Shown in pieces: positions 28,289 to 38,624 of a stretch of DNA of 64,000 bases. The stretch comes from Haliscomenobacteraceae bacterium (GTDB taxonomy: Bacteria > Bacteroidota > Bacteroidia > Chitinophagales > Saprospiraceae): the NCBI GenBank assembly GCA_947501115.1, contig CANMVX010000015.1, forward strand, positions 30,849 to 94,848, given 5' to 3'. The stretch's first letter is position 1. Each line of letters opens with the position of its first letter. Position numbers and translations under genes: made by a program. Below the pieces are notes generated by a model. The model did no database searches. It worked only from the letters and a program-made list of their open reading frames with translations, and had not been told where the DNA came from.

Positions 28289-29845
28289 TTAAATTTCATC
28301 AGGCCATGGAGCGGCTTGATTTGTTTGTTTAAATAGGGGTCTGTCCGCGTTCACTTTTCTAAGGTACTCCCCGAGTAAAGCAGATAATTCGTCCACTTTT
28401 TCAGGGTATTTATTAGCTAAGTCATTATTTTCACTCAGATCTTCTTCTAATCGGTAAAGTTCCTTCTTTCCGTCTTTATACCAATAGATTAATTTCCAGT
28501 TACCATGGCGGATAGTACTGGTTGTTCCAATACCAGGTCCTGTCGGCCCCCATTTGTTCGGATAATGCCAGACGAGCGTTCTATCTTTTTGAACCTTTGA
28601 TTTTTGGAATAGAAAAGGAGTGAAACTCACGCCATCTATTACTTGAACGGTATTTATTTTTTTAACGCCAGCCAGGTCTAAGAGGGTTGAAAAAAAATCT
28701 TCTGCGATAATGGGTTGGTTACAAACAGTGCCGGGTTTAACTTTTCCAGGCCATTTAACCATCATGGGTTCTCTGATGCCCCCTTCATAAGCCGAGCCTT
28801 TACCACTTTTTAATGGTGAATTATGAGTGTGTTTTTGGCCTCCACGGGCAGTTGCGCTCAAGGAACCATTATCAGACATAAAAACAATAATGGTATTTTT
28901 GTCAAGATTATTTTCGGATAGAAAGGACATGAGATCACCTAAACTTTTATCCATACCTTCAACCATGGAGGCGAAGCGAGCTTCGGGTTCCTCCAAGCCC
29001 ATATTTTTGTACTTTTTGTAAAATCTGGCATCAGCTTCCAATGGCGTGTGCACGGCATAATGCGACATATTCAGGAAAAAGGGTTTATTTAATTTTTGAG
29101 CCTGTTGGATGGCAGAAATAGCTTCCAGGGTTAATACCTCAGTCAGATTTATGGTATCACCATGATATTTGCCCAAGCCGGGAACACCCCAGGGTAGCGT
29201 TTGTTTGTCACCATCTTTATTACCAAAATTCTTTTCCCCCTGATAGCTTCCGGGAGCACCTGCAGCATGCCCTGCAATATTCAAGTCGAATCCCAGATTC
29301 AGGGGATTGGCACCTGGCGTATTCATAGCACCCCAATGCGCTTTCCCGCAATGGACAGTGAAATACCCATTTTGTTTTAGTATTTGAGGTAGGGTAGTGG
29401 CATGAACCGAATTTTCAATGCTATCTACTGGTTGTAATCCGTTCATATTCCAGACAGGCATTTTCAAAACATCATCGGCATGATCTTCTGAGATATTTCG
29501 TTTCAATGTCCAGTTGGTAACCCTGTGTCTTGCTGCATTCATACCCGTCATAAGACTGACCCGGGTAGGAGAGCACACGCTACTGGCATAAGCCTGGGTA
29601 AATTTCATCCCTTCTGTGGCCATTTTTTCCATATTCGGCGTTTGGTAAAGCAGATTTAATGCCGTTTTTTCAGTCCAAAAGGGAACAGATGTATCCTGCC
29701 AACCCATATCATCCACCAGGAAAAAAATAATATTGGGTTTTTTTAAAGAGGCTTTCCAATCAAAAGGTACAGTGGAGGAGCTAAAAATAAAAACATATAT
29801 GAGCAGAGCAATTTTTATAAAATGATGAATCATGAGCATATTCAT
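28289..29845 (-). CDS. Sulfatase (arylsulfatase family, Cys-type formylglycine site)
   Basis: 'NIIFFLVDDMGWQDT', 'SSVCSPTRVSLMTG' (CxPxR), 'IIVFMSDNGSL'. Confidence 0.95.
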   Translation of the reverse strand: MNMLMIHHFIKIALLIYVFIFSSSTVPFDWKASLKKPNIIFFLVDDMGWQDTSVPFWTEKTALNLLYQTPNMEKMATEGMKFTQAYASSVCSPTRVSLMTGMNAARHRVTNWTLKRNISEDHADDVLKMPVWNMNGLQPVDSIENSVHATTLPQILKQNGYFTVHCGKAHWGAMNTPGANPLNLGFDLNIAGHAAGAPGSYQGEKNFGNKDGDKQTLPWGVPGLGKYHGDTINLTEVLTLEAISAIQQAQKLNKPFFLNMSHYAVHTPLEADARFYKKYKNMGLEEPEARFASMVEGMDKSLGDLMSFLSENNLDKNTIIVFMSDNGSLSATARGGQKHTHNSPLKSGKGSAYEGGIREPMMVKWPGKVKPGTVCNQPIIAEDFFSTLLDLAGVKKINTVQVIDGVSFTPFLFQKSKVQKDRTLVWHYPNKWGPTGPGIGTTSTIRHGNWKLIYWYKDGKKELYRLEEDLSENNDLANKYPEKVDELSALLGEYLRKVNADRPLFKQTNQAAPWPDEI

Positions 29846-29869
29846 TGATTTGAAGTAGGTAAATAAGCT

Positions 29870-29918
29870 TTAACTTGTAGAGTCAGAACGCCTAAATCTT
29901 TTTAATAGGACAAGTTAA
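29870..29918. repeat. 9-bp inverted repeat TTAACTTGT-N31-ACAAGTTAA upstream of sulfatase gene
   Basis: Read directly: 29870-29878 and 29910-29918. Confidence 0.55.
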
Positions 29919-30008
29919 TTTATTTTTAGGATGGATTGGCAATACCTGAAGGTAGAATTTTCATGATTTATTTGTTTTCAATCAAATTATAGATTGTTTC
30001 TACCTATA

Positions 30009-30044
30009 AAAAAAGGGAACAGGTATAGTCCTGATCCCTTTTTT
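30009..30044 (-). terminator. Intrinsic terminator-like hairpin downstream of the copper-domain protein gene
   Basis: AAAAAAGGGA-a-CAGG / CCTG-a-TCCCTTTTTT with 6-nt loop, just after the minus-strand stop at 30069. Confidence 0.7.
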
Positions 30045-30068
30045 AAAAATATCAAAACGACAAAATCA

Positions 30069-32081
30069 TTATTTCACCACCTTTAATATCCCTCTCATTA
30101 AAGTATGATGACCCGGATAGGTGCATACAAAAGAATATTCTCCCGGTTTAGAGGGTGCCACAAAATAAATAGTCTGTGATGCTTCCGGTTGCAGCAGAGT
30201 AGTATGAAAAAGAACTTTATTGCTATTAGGGACATAGCTCATTTGGGAACCTTTCACACCCAGGGAGAAAGCAGACAGGCCAACTTCGTCAGCGGTACCT
30301 GGCTCAACGATGACCAGATTATGGGTCATGTCGTCATCTAAGTTATTGAAAGTAAGTTTTACCTTAGTTCCTGCCTTAACCTCTAGTTCTGTTACATCAT
30401 ATTTCATACCTGGAACAGTACCTATAACCAGGGTTTTATCGGGGGTTGCCCAATCGGACGGCATGGTTGTCAGGTGTTTACTACTGTTTTTGCTGTTTTT
30501 CTTGGTTGTCGGTTCCGCAGTTGTCTCCATTGGGACAGTATGTTGGTGACTTTCAGCAGGAGGGGGAGCAACTGCTGCCATTTTATTTTTAGACAAATCT
30601 GCCGTCATTCCTGCTGGAATATTATTGAGGGTGTAATACCCCACCTCGTGTAAAAGCAATTCTCCATTTACGGCTTTAACTCCTTTAGGTTTAATTTCAT
30701 GAATATAGAACCGTCTGGTTTCATCGAGTACTAAACGTACTTTTGTATGATCATCAGAAATCAGGATTGCTTTGATTACATGAGATTTATTTTCAATAAC
30801 GGGGCTACCATAAAAGTGGTGATATTGGTAATTAAAGCTATTGATATCATAATTTGCTGCTTGAACTGCGGTGGAAACATCAACAGGTTTAGTAAAAGTG
30901 ATTTCAAATCCATCGGACATGGCGTGTACTTCAGCCATTTCAAAAGGCGTTTCCCCACTCCATAACATCCTTTGAAGACCGAATAAATCTTTACCGGTAG
31001 AACCCCATCCTCTTGAGGTCATTCCACCAAACATGGAGCCGTCATTTCCCCAGGACAAACGAAGTAAACCTGATTGCCAGCCCTCACGGAAAGGGAAACA
31101 AATGCCTTGATATTGACCATTTACTTTCTCCAGCATCATGCGCATCACCTTCGAATGTCCCTGATCAGAAACAAAGTATTGACCTTTGAAAAAGGGACCC
31201 ATGTTTCCATTAACATCCTCAATCATATCAGCGGTGGAAATGCCCATCAACGTGTGAGGATACCAAACAGCGGGTAGTTTCAGATTTTTCACTTTTTCAG
31301 CTGCTTTGTACATAGGCTCACTGTTATCGGGCACATCAGAAATTTGGGTGGTCATAGGTGAACCGGGCTCATTTGACCAAACCAAACTACTTGCGTGACC
31401 AGCAAAATCACCTTTTTCCAAATGGGTAATTCTACCTGAACCTACCCAATCCCCTTGATTTTCAGTATAAAAAATATCACCAGCACTATTCATCATAACA
31501 CCAGCCGGAGATCTTAAGCCAGAAGCAACAGGAGATAAGGTTCCGTCAGGAGAAACTTTTACCATCCAACCTCTCCATTTTGATAATTTGGCTTCGCCGA
31601 AACCTACCCAGGCTACATTGAAGGTGAGATACATATTGTCCTGAGCATCAAAAACAGGGCCGTAGGAATATTCATGATAATTTCCTTCTAATTCCCAATT
31701 GGCTATATTTTGATAATGGTCGGCGGAACCATCTCCGTTTTGGTCGGTTAATTTGGTTAATTCACCCCGCTGAACGGCATACAAGGAACCTTTATGGAAG
31801 TTCAAACCGAGCACTTCGTGCATACCACTGGCAAAGAGTCTGTAAAATGGCGTGGCAGAATAGGGATTTTCAACCATCCATATTTCTCCCCGACGGGTAC
31901 TTACTGCCAGTCTTCCGTCGGGAATGGTGGCCATTCCGCCAACCTCCAGCTCTATATTATGGGGGATTGGTAAAGTTCTTAGCGGATAATATTCTGCTTC
32001 GGCCACCGCTTTCTGAGCTTCAAGGCCTTGAATAGTTAATATGGATAAACAAGCTATAAGAAATATATTTTTCATTGTCAT
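30069..32081 (-). CDS. Beta-propeller-like (glucose/sorbosone dehydrogenase-type) protein with C-terminal plastocyanin/azurin-like copper domain
   Basis: N-terminal signal and propeller-like 'LAVSTRRGEIWMVENP...GLNFHKGSLYAVQRGELTKLTDQNGDGSAD'; C-term 'DMTHNLVIVEPG ... CTYPGHHTLMRGILKV' type I copper ligands. ORF track starts at TTG 32099; ATG 32081 is likelier. Confidence 0.85.
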   Translation of the reverse strand: MTMKNIFLIACLSILTIQGLEAQKAVAEAEYYPLRTLPIPHNIELEVGGMATIPDGRLAVSTRRGEIWMVENPYSATPFYRLFASGMHEVLGLNFHKGSLYAVQRGELTKLTDQNGDGSADHYQNIANWELEGNYHEYSYGPVFDAQDNMYLTFNVAWVGFGEAKLSKWRGWMVKVSPDGTLSPVASGLRSPAGVMMNSAGDIFYTENQGDWVGSGRITHLEKGDFAGHASSLVWSNEPGSPMTTQISDVPDNSEPMYKAAEKVKNLKLPAVWYPHTLMGISTADMIEDVNGNMGPFFKGQYFVSDQGHSKVMRMMLEKVNGQYQGICFPFREGWQSGLLRLSWGNDGSMFGGMTSRGWGSTGKDLFGLQRMLWSGETPFEMAEVHAMSDGFEITFTKPVDVSTAVQAANYDINSFNYQYHHFYGSPVIENKSHVIKAILISDDHTKVRLVLDETRRFYIHEIKPKGVKAVNGELLLHEVGYYTLNNIPAGMTADLSKNKMAAVAPPPAESHQHTVPMETTAEPTTKKNSKNSSKHLTTMPSDWATPDKTLVIGTVPGMKYDVTELEVKAGTKVKLTFNNLDDDMTHNLVIVEPGTADEVGLSAFSLGVKGSQMSYVPNSNKVLFHTTLLQPEASQTIYFVAPSKPGEYSFVCTYPGHHTLMRGILKVVK

Positions 32082-32088
32082 TCGTTTT

Positions 32089-33981
32089 TTAAAATACAAT
32101 CTGATAGGTGAAAGTAGTATTTTTAATATCTGAAATCAACCATTGTTGCCCATCCTTTTGAATGATTACGGGAACATTTGGGGAATTGACTTTTATAAAA
32201 TAAGCGGCATCATCCACAGAAAATAATCCGTCCGCTACTTTTTTTATTCCTTTTTTTGAGTTCGCCAGCAGAAAATGTTTGTCAGTGGGTAGAGTGGAAA
32301 ATGAAATAAATCGGGTGAGCCCCTGACCGTTTGCGGAGGGTTGTAACCAATCTTTCAAGGTTATGTCCCCCATTTTCATAACATATTGGGGTGTTTTTTG
32401 CCCATCAACCTCAGTAAATTGCATCCCTTCATATCGGAAAGCTGCAGGTGAAACAAGCTGTTGACTGATTTTATCTATAAATGGAAAGAGGCCGGTCATT
32501 TGTTGAGACATTCCAAGCGGTTCAGCGGTTTGTTCGGTACCACGGTCATGCCACATTTCAGTGGTATTTAAAAAGCGGCCTCGCCAAACATTTAATATCG
32601 CACCAGCTTTAGTGTCATAACTGTAGTGAACGGCCTGAGGAAAACCTACGTTGATAGCATGGGTTCTTTTTGAGCCGTCAAAGACGACGAAAGAACGTTG
32701 AAAAACAGGTTGGTTAGAAAGGTAAACTTCGTTCATCACTGTTTTAGAAAACTCCATCTCCGATTTTTTATCATGCAGCGTTTGCCAGCCTTCACTTTCT
32801 CCCTCAGCCTTAACAGATAATCCGAAAGCACGGACACTTCTCTCCCAATCCCTGTGGGTATATCCAATCCGAAAGGTATGTTTGCCAGCGTCTAGTCTTT
32901 TTTTTCCGAGAACTTCCTCATTAAAACTCATTCCATACCAGGGAACATCGACATCGGATAGTACTAGCTCATTGTCAATCAATACGTTGGCATATCCGTG
33001 ATAATTTCCTTTGAATAAATAAACGTTGGCTTTTGATACTTCAAAAGAACCTGTGATAACGTAATACTGGGTTCCTCTTCTTGAAACGGAAACGTCTATT
33101 AGCTCCGTTTCTCCAACCTTGACAGGCGTTAAGGTACTTAAATCTTTTTCTTTGGGAACCGTTTGTATATCCCCTTTCTTTTCACGCGTAAAAGCATTTT
33201 CATAAATTTTATACTGAACAGGCGGGACAATCTTTACACTGGCATTTCCTATTTTTGTTATTCTGATATTTCTGAAGGCAATGGGACCATGATCACCTTG
33301 AAACATGAGGGGCCCCATCGATTTTTCATCTTGAAAAGCCGCCGCTCTGGTAGGACCGAACAGTTCTACATTCTGATGTATAACCATTCCATTCCAGGAC
33401 ACTTTTAACATTTTGGCATTCGATATCTTTTGTCCGTTGACATCAAATTTTGGTGCTTGAAAACTTATTTCAACACGATTCCATAATCCGGGAGCTTTTA
33501 CGGCATTAAAACGGGGGGCATGACCTTCAAAACCTTCGTTGTTTTTGCCCCTTTTTTCATCCCATCGTTGATAAATCCCTCCTGCATCGTCAAAAGATGG
33601 TGTGGCCTTACCCCAACTATCAAATACCTGAACTTCATACCTTCCTTGCAGATAAATACCTGAATTAGAACCTTTTGGAATCATAACCTCCAGCGATAAA
33701 TCAAGATCGCCATGTTCCATTAGGGTAATAAGATTATCGCTTGCCTTGAACGAACCATTCTTTAATTCACAAACCAAGACGCCTTTTCCTTGTTTTGAAA
33801 AAAGCGATTTTTCATTGGGATGACCAGTAACCTCACTTGTTTCCTGCCAGTTTGCTGAAGGATTTTTAAACAAGGAAAGGTTGTCCAGTGATTCATAGGA
33901 TTGGGCATGAAGGATCAATGGAAAAAATAAAATGGGACATAGCCGAATAAGTAGCCCGCGGTGCATACCAGTGAAGAACAT
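32089..33981 (-). CDS. DUF1080 (3-keto-disaccharide hydrolase-like) domain-containing exported protein
   Basis: 'DLDLSLEVMIPKGSNSGIYLQGRYEVQVFDSWGK...GGIYQRWDEKRG' and 'WNRVEISFQAPKFD...NAKMLKVSWNGMVIHQNVEL'. Confidence 0.85.
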   Translation of the reverse strand: MFFTGMHRGLLIRLCPILFFPLILHAQSYESLDNLSLFKNPSANWQETSEVTGHPNEKSLFSKQGKGVLVCELKNGSFKASDNLITLMEHGDLDLSLEVMIPKGSNSGIYLQGRYEVQVFDSWGKATPSFDDAGGIYQRWDEKRGKNNEGFEGHAPRFNAVKAPGLWNRVEISFQAPKFDVNGQKISNAKMLKVSWNGMVIHQNVELFGPTRAAAFQDEKSMGPLMFQGDHGPIAFRNIRITKIGNASVKIVPPVQYKIYENAFTREKKGDIQTVPKEKDLSTLTPVKVGETELIDVSVSRRGTQYYVITGSFEVSKANVYLFKGNYHGYANVLIDNELVLSDVDVPWYGMSFNEEVLGKKRLDAGKHTFRIGYTHRDWERSVRAFGLSVKAEGESEGWQTLHDKKSEMEFSKTVMNEVYLSNQPVFQRSFVVFDGSKRTHAINVGFPQAVHYSYDTKAGAILNVWRGRFLNTTEMWHDRGTEQTAEPLGMSQQMTGLFPFIDKISQQLVSPAAFRYEGMQFTEVDGQKTPQYVMKMGDITLKDWLQPSANGQGLTRFISFSTLPTDKHFLLANSKKGIKKVADGLFSVDDAAYFIKVNSPNVPVIIQKDGQQWLISDIKNTTFTYQIVF

Positions 33982-34006
33982 AGGGATAGGTTTGTAAATG
34001 TATATT

Positions 34007-34090
34007 AATAGGTTCTTATCTCATGTTAAATATATGGATTAAAATCGGATTATTACTTTAGGTATTTGTATTTAAATGATAAGACCTATT
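34007..34090. repeat. Near-perfect inverted repeat AATAGGTTCTTATC ... GATAAGACCTATT in divergent intergenic region
   Basis: 34007-34020 versus 34078-34090; complementary except for one bulged T. Confidence 0.6.
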
Positions 34091-34125
34091 TAAATTTTAA
34101 CTAATTTTCCGTGATAATATGAATT

Positions 34126-35631
34126 ATGATCTTGAATGTCAGTCAAATTCGCGCCTGGGACGCATTTACTATCGAGCATGAACCTATAAAATCAATAGAT
34201 TTAATGGAGCGTGCTGCGTTGGCTTGCTTTCATTGGTTGGAAATGAGAAATTTAACTTCAAGATCTTTTCAGATTTTTTGTGGAAAAGGTAATAACGGGG
34301 GCGATGGACTGGCACTGGGTAGGATACTTCTTCAGGCTGGCGCCAGGGTTGATATTTATGTTCTGTCCTCTGAGAACACAGGAACGGTTGACTTTCAATC
34401 TAATCTCTTGAGATGGAAGGATTATTCGAAAAGGGAAATCCATTGTTTGAAAGATTATCATGACTTTCCCTCATTGCCATCAAATAGCCTGGTTATCGAC
34501 GCTTTATTTGGTTCGGGATTAAACAGACCTCTTGAGGGCATCAGCGCCCAATTAATCAGTTATCTGAATGAAAATGCCAATACAATTATCTCCATTGACC
34601 TGCCATCGGGCTTAATGTCTGATACATTGGAAATAGGGGTTCCCATAATTCAGGCTTCCCATACGTTAAGTTTTCAGTCTCCTAAACTTGCTTTTTATTT
34701 TCCTGAAAATGAAAAATTCATAGGACAAATTCATCTGCTTGATATTGGTTTATCTGCGGGTTTTTTGCACCAGGTAGTTCCTGAGATCAGCCTTATTAAT
34801 CAGGAGTTAGTCGAAAAAATATATAAACCAAGGCAAAGATTTTCACACAAAGGTACCTTCGGGCATGCCCTTTTACTCGCAGGCAGTTATGGTAAAACAG
34901 GCGCCGCATTACTTGCTGCAAAAGCCTGTATGCATAGCGGTGTTGGACTACTTACAGTGGGCGTACCTCAATGCGCTTACCTTGTTTTACAAATGGGACT
35001 GCCCGAGGCTATGGTAACTTCCGACGAAAAAAAGAATAAATTAGCCACTATTATGCCTAATTATTCTAATTATCAGGCGGTGGGTATCGGTCCGGGAATA
35101 GGCACAGAGAAAATGACCAGGCAATGGCTTTTACATCAACTTTTAGTTATACAATGTCCGCTGGTTTTAGACGCCGATGCGTTAAATGCTACAGCTTATG
35201 AGGAAAAATGGCATTGTATTCCTAAAAATTCTATTTTAACGCCTCATCCAAAGGAATTTGACAGGTTATTTGGCTTATGTCAGAATAGTCAGGAAAGAAT
35301 GCTTAAGGCCATTGAAAAGGCAAAAGAGTTATCTTGTATTGTGGTTTTAAAAGGTCATCACACGCTCATTGCCACGGCAGAAGGGGAAGTTTGGTTTAAT
35401 ACAACAGGTAATGCCGGCATGGCTACAGGAGGTAGTGGCGATGTTTTAACAGGAATCATTACTGGTTTGTTGGCGCAAGGTTATGTCCCAAAAGATGCTG
35501 CATTATTGGGGGTTTGGTTGCATGGAAAGTCAGGGGATTTGGCTTCAAAAAGGCATGGACAAGAGGCTTTAGTGGCTAGCCATATTATTGAGTTTTTGGG
35601 TGATGCCTTTCTATTAATGGCCAATCGATGA
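34126..35631 (+). CDS. nnr: Bifunctional NAD(P)HX epimerase / ADP-dependent NAD(P)HX dehydratase
   Basis: N-terminal YjeF_N 'FCGKGNNGGDGLALGR'; C-terminal dehydratase 'GNAGMATGGSGDVLTGIITGLLAQG'. Confidence 0.95.
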   Translation: MILNVSQIRAWDAFTIEHEPIKSIDLMERAALACFHWLEMRNLTSRSFQIFCGKGNNGGDGLALGRILLQAGARVDIYVLSSENTGTVDFQSNLLRWKDYSKREIHCLKDYHDFPSLPSNSLVIDALFGSGLNRPLEGISAQLISYLNENANTIISIDLPSGLMSDTLEIGVPIIQASHTLSFQSPKLAFYFPENEKFIGQIHLLDIGLSAGFLHQVVPEISLINQELVEKIYKPRQRFSHKGTFGHALLLAGSYGKTGAALLAAKACMHSGVGLLTVGVPQCAYLVLQMGLPEAMVTSDEKKNKLATIMPNYSNYQAVGIGPGIGTEKMTRQWLLHQLLVIQCPLVLDADALNATAYEEKWHCIPKNSILTPHPKEFDRLFGLCQNSQERMLKAIEKAKELSCIVVLKGHHTLIATAEGEVWFNTTGNAGMATGGSGDVLTGIITGLLAQGYVPKDAALLGVWLHGKSGDLASKRHGQEALVASHIIEFLGDAFLLMANR

Positions 35632-36578
35632 GTCATAAATATGGCAGGTGGATTTTTATCATTCTGAGCCTTTCTTTTATTCTGAAATTTTATGCAGATG
35701 AAAATTTTTGGCGATCGATACAAGATTTTCCAGCACTAAATACCTGGTCGCTTCCTTTATTTTGTATTATCATATTCCTCATTCCGTTCAATTGGTTTTT
35801 AGAAGGTTTAAAGTGGCGGGTATTTATATCAAAGGATAAAAAACCCAATTACCTGGTAATGTTGAAGATTATTTTTGCGGGGGTCACATGTGCTATTTTA
35901 ACACCTAACAGAATGGGAGATTTTATAGGAAGAGGCTTGGTTTCTCCTACAGAAATGCGGGAAGAAACCGTTTTAGCAACCTTTATGGGCAATTTTTGTC
36001 AGTTTTTTATCCTTTTGCTTTTTGGTATTCCTGCATTAGTTTTTTTATTTCCTTTATTAGCAAACCATAGTGCTCAACAGACCCATTTTCCCATAGTGGC
36101 GGTGGTATTTTGGTTAATCCTTTGTTTAGTTTTCCTTTTTGTATATCCATATATTTTTCAATTTTTTGCCAGGTTATCCAAGCGTTGGCAATGGACCACT
36201 TCATGGGAGGAGAAATTTTTATCCCTCAGTGATATAACTTACCCAACCTTATTTAAAGGATTGTTTTATGCTGGAGTGCGTTATCTGGTTTTTAGCTTCC
36301 AATACTATTTGGTTCTTAACTTATGGGGTGTACACCTGTCTCTTTTTCCAATGTACGTAGGGCTCGCTAGTTTATATCTCTTTCAAACTATTATTCCTCT
36401 TCCTCCTATATATAGCTTAATCGTTCGGGGGGAAACCTCTGTACTAGTCTGGGGTATTTGGGGCATTGCTCCCATAACAGCAATGACGGCAAGTTATATG
36501 TTATTTATATTTAATTTGTTTATACCAGCTGTCATCGGTTTTTTTATCTTGTTACCCATCAGGTCATCAAAAAAATAA
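35628..36578 (+). CDS. Flippase-like / lysylphosphatidylglycerol synthase TM-region family membrane protein
   Basis: Multiple TM segments; 'ILTPNRMGDFIGRGLV' motif; start overlaps the upstream stop by 4 nt. Confidence 0.75.
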   Translation: MSHKYGRWIFIILSLSFILKFYADENFWRSIQDFPALNTWSLPLFCIIIFLIPFNWFLEGLKWRVFISKDKKPNYLVMLKIIFAGVTCAILTPNRMGDFIGRGLVSPTEMREETVLATFMGNFCQFFILLLFGIPALVFLFPLLANHSAQQTHFPIVAVVFWLILCLVFLFVYPYIFQFFARLSKRWQWTTSWEEKFLSLSDITYPTLFKGLFYAGVRYLVFSFQYYLVLNLWGVHLSLFPMYVGLASLYLFQTIIPLPPIYSLIVRGETSVLVWGIWGIAPITAMTASYMLFIFNLFIPAVIGFFILLPIRSSKK

Positions 36579-36641
36579 GATTACATTCTTTTATTTGGAT
36601 TTTATTTACTAATTTCAAGTTTGCCTAAAACCGACTTGACA

Positions 36642-37685
36642 ATGAATAAATTAAAATGGTGCTTGCCACTTTGCCTATTCCTTTTGATGGGAACCTTTCT
36701 TTCCGCACAAAACAAGGCGAATTCACTTTCTTTATTATCCAGTTCTTTTATCTATGAGGAAGCTCCCTTTAAGGAATGTCATGCTTCAAGTTTGGTAGAA
36801 GTCAATGATGGTAAAATATTAGCTACCTGGTTTGGAGGGACTAGGGAAAAAAATCCGGATGTCACTATATGGCTTGCGGAATTTTCTAAAGGAAAATGGG
36901 GAGAAATCAGGGAAGTTGCTACGGGTATTCAAAATGATAAATTGAGATATGCGTGCTGGAATCCCGTATTATTTAATCATTCGTCTGGCATCTTATATCT
37001 TTTTTACAAGGTAGGACCCTCTCCAACTACCTGGTGGGGAGAGAGTATTCATTCTAAAGACAATGGTTTGACCTGGTCGAAACCCATCAAACTTCCCGAC
37101 GGATTTTTTGGACCAATTCGAGCAAAACCCCTTGAATTACCCGATGGGAATATTCTTTGCCCTTCCAGTCTGGAAATCCCCGACGGAAAATGGTCAGTTC
37201 ATTTTGAGCTTTTTAATCCAAAGGCAAATACCTGGAATAGAATAGCGGTCGATGATAATTCAGCGTATGATATTATTCAACCCACTTTGTTAGTTCACAA
37301 TGACCCAAATACGCTTCAAATTTTATGTCGGAGCAGGCAAAATAAAATTATAGAATCATGGTCTGTCGATGGAGGTAAAACCTGGTCTAAAACGGCAGAA
37401 ACATCATTACCCAACCCAAGTGCGGGTATAGATGCCGTTTCCATGCCTAATGTTGGACATTATTTGATTTATAATCCTACGGAAAAAGGGCCGAATGATA
37501 GGGCTAAACTAGCCGTTGCCTTCTCTAAAGATGGGAAAAATTGGGATTCAATGCTCCATTTAGAGGATGAAAAATCTGGAGAGTTTAGTTACCCTGCCAT
37601 GATTTTAGGTAAAGATGGTCAATTAAAAGTGACCTATACCTGGAAAAGAAGAAAGATTCGATTTGCGGAATTAAAAATTAATTAG
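36642..37685 (+). CDS. Sialidase/neuraminidase-like (BNR repeat) exported protein
   Basis: Asp boxes 'SKDNGLTWSKP', 'SVDGGKTWSKT'; 'ECHASSLVEVNDGKILATWFGGTREKNPDVTIW'; signal peptide. ATG 36642 preferred over TTG 36621. Confidence 0.85.
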   Translation: MNKLKWCLPLCLFLLMGTFLSAQNKANSLSLLSSSFIYEEAPFKECHASSLVEVNDGKILATWFGGTREKNPDVTIWLAEFSKGKWGEIREVATGIQNDKLRYACWNPVLFNHSSGILYLFYKVGPSPTTWWGESIHSKDNGLTWSKPIKLPDGFFGPIRAKPLELPDGNILCPSSLEIPDGKWSVHFELFNPKANTWNRIAVDDNSAYDIIQPTLLVHNDPNTLQILCRSRQNKIIESWSVDGGKTWSKTAETSLPNPSAGIDAVSMPNVGHYLIYNPTEKGPNDRAKLAVAFSKDGKNWDSMLHLEDEKSGEFSYPAMILGKDGQLKVTYTWKRRKIRFAELKIN

Positions 37686-37696
37686 TTTACCGTTTT

Positions 37697-38605
37697 ATGT
37701 TGCCAACAAAACTTTTTGGAATTATTCCACCGGTTGTGTCACCATTGATTGACACAAACACTTTAGATATTGATGGGCTGGAACTTGTTTTAAACAGGCT
37801 TATTGAACATCAGGTTCACGGAATTTTTATATTAGGAACCACAGGGGAAGGTCCTAATTTAAGCCATAGAATCAGGAAGGAAATAATTAAGCATACCACG
37901 GCTTTCGTTCAGGAAAGGAAGCCCGTTTTTGTATGTGTTACTGATACAAGTCCGGAGGAATTATTGGAAATAGCTGGTTATGCTGCAGATAATGGTGCCG
38001 ATGCGCTCGTTTTTGCGCCACCTTATTATTCACCCATAAACCAACAAGAGTTATTAGCCTACTCCGAGTGGTTAATTCCTCAATTGCCTTTGCCTACCTT
38101 ACTTTATAACATGCCGTCTCATTGTAAGGTATCTTTTTCATTGGAGGCAGTGAAAAAACTATCTTTATCAGAAAAAATAATAGGCATTAAGGATAGTTCG
38201 GGAGACATGAGTTATCTGAATAACCTGATGGGCAGTGTTGAAAATCCGGATTTTTGCTTTTTTACCGGTCCTGAGATATTATTGGCGGAAACTTTATTTA
38301 TTGGTGGAAATGGGGGTGTCAGCGGTGGGGCCAATCTTTATCCACAGCTTTTTGTTGGGCTATTCGAAGCCTTTCAACAAGGAGATTTGATTAAAGTAAT
38401 GGAGTTTCAGCAAATTGTGAAAGAGCTGGACAGAGCGGTATATTTTGACGGATTCATGAAAGGGATAAAGGCAGCGCTCGCTTTGAAAGGCATTTGCCAG
38501 AATAAGGCTATGCCGCCTCTTTTTCCAATGGCAAATGAGGGATTAAAAAAGCTGGAATCTTCCATGAAGTATTTAGAGGATAAATATCCATTCTTAAAAA
38601 AATAG
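37697..38605 (+). CDS. Dihydrodipicolinate synthase / N-acetylneuraminate lyase family protein
   Basis: 'GTTGEGPNLS', 'LLYNMPS', Schiff-base Lys in 'IIGIKDSSGD'. Confidence 0.92.
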   Translation: MLPTKLFGIIPPVVSPLIDTNTLDIDGLELVLNRLIEHQVHGIFILGTTGEGPNLSHRIRKEIIKHTTAFVQERKPVFVCVTDTSPEELLEIAGYAADNGADALVFAPPYYSPINQQELLAYSEWLIPQLPLPTLLYNMPSHCKVSFSLEAVKKLSLSEKIIGIKDSSGDMSYLNNLMGSVENPDFCFFTGPEILLAETLFIGGNGGVSGGANLYPQLFVGLFEAFQQGDLIKVMEFQQIVKELDRAVYFDGFMKGIKAALALKGICQNKAMPPLFPMANEGLKKLESSMKYLEDKYPFLKK

Positions 38606-38624
38606 GTTTATTAAAATATTGATA

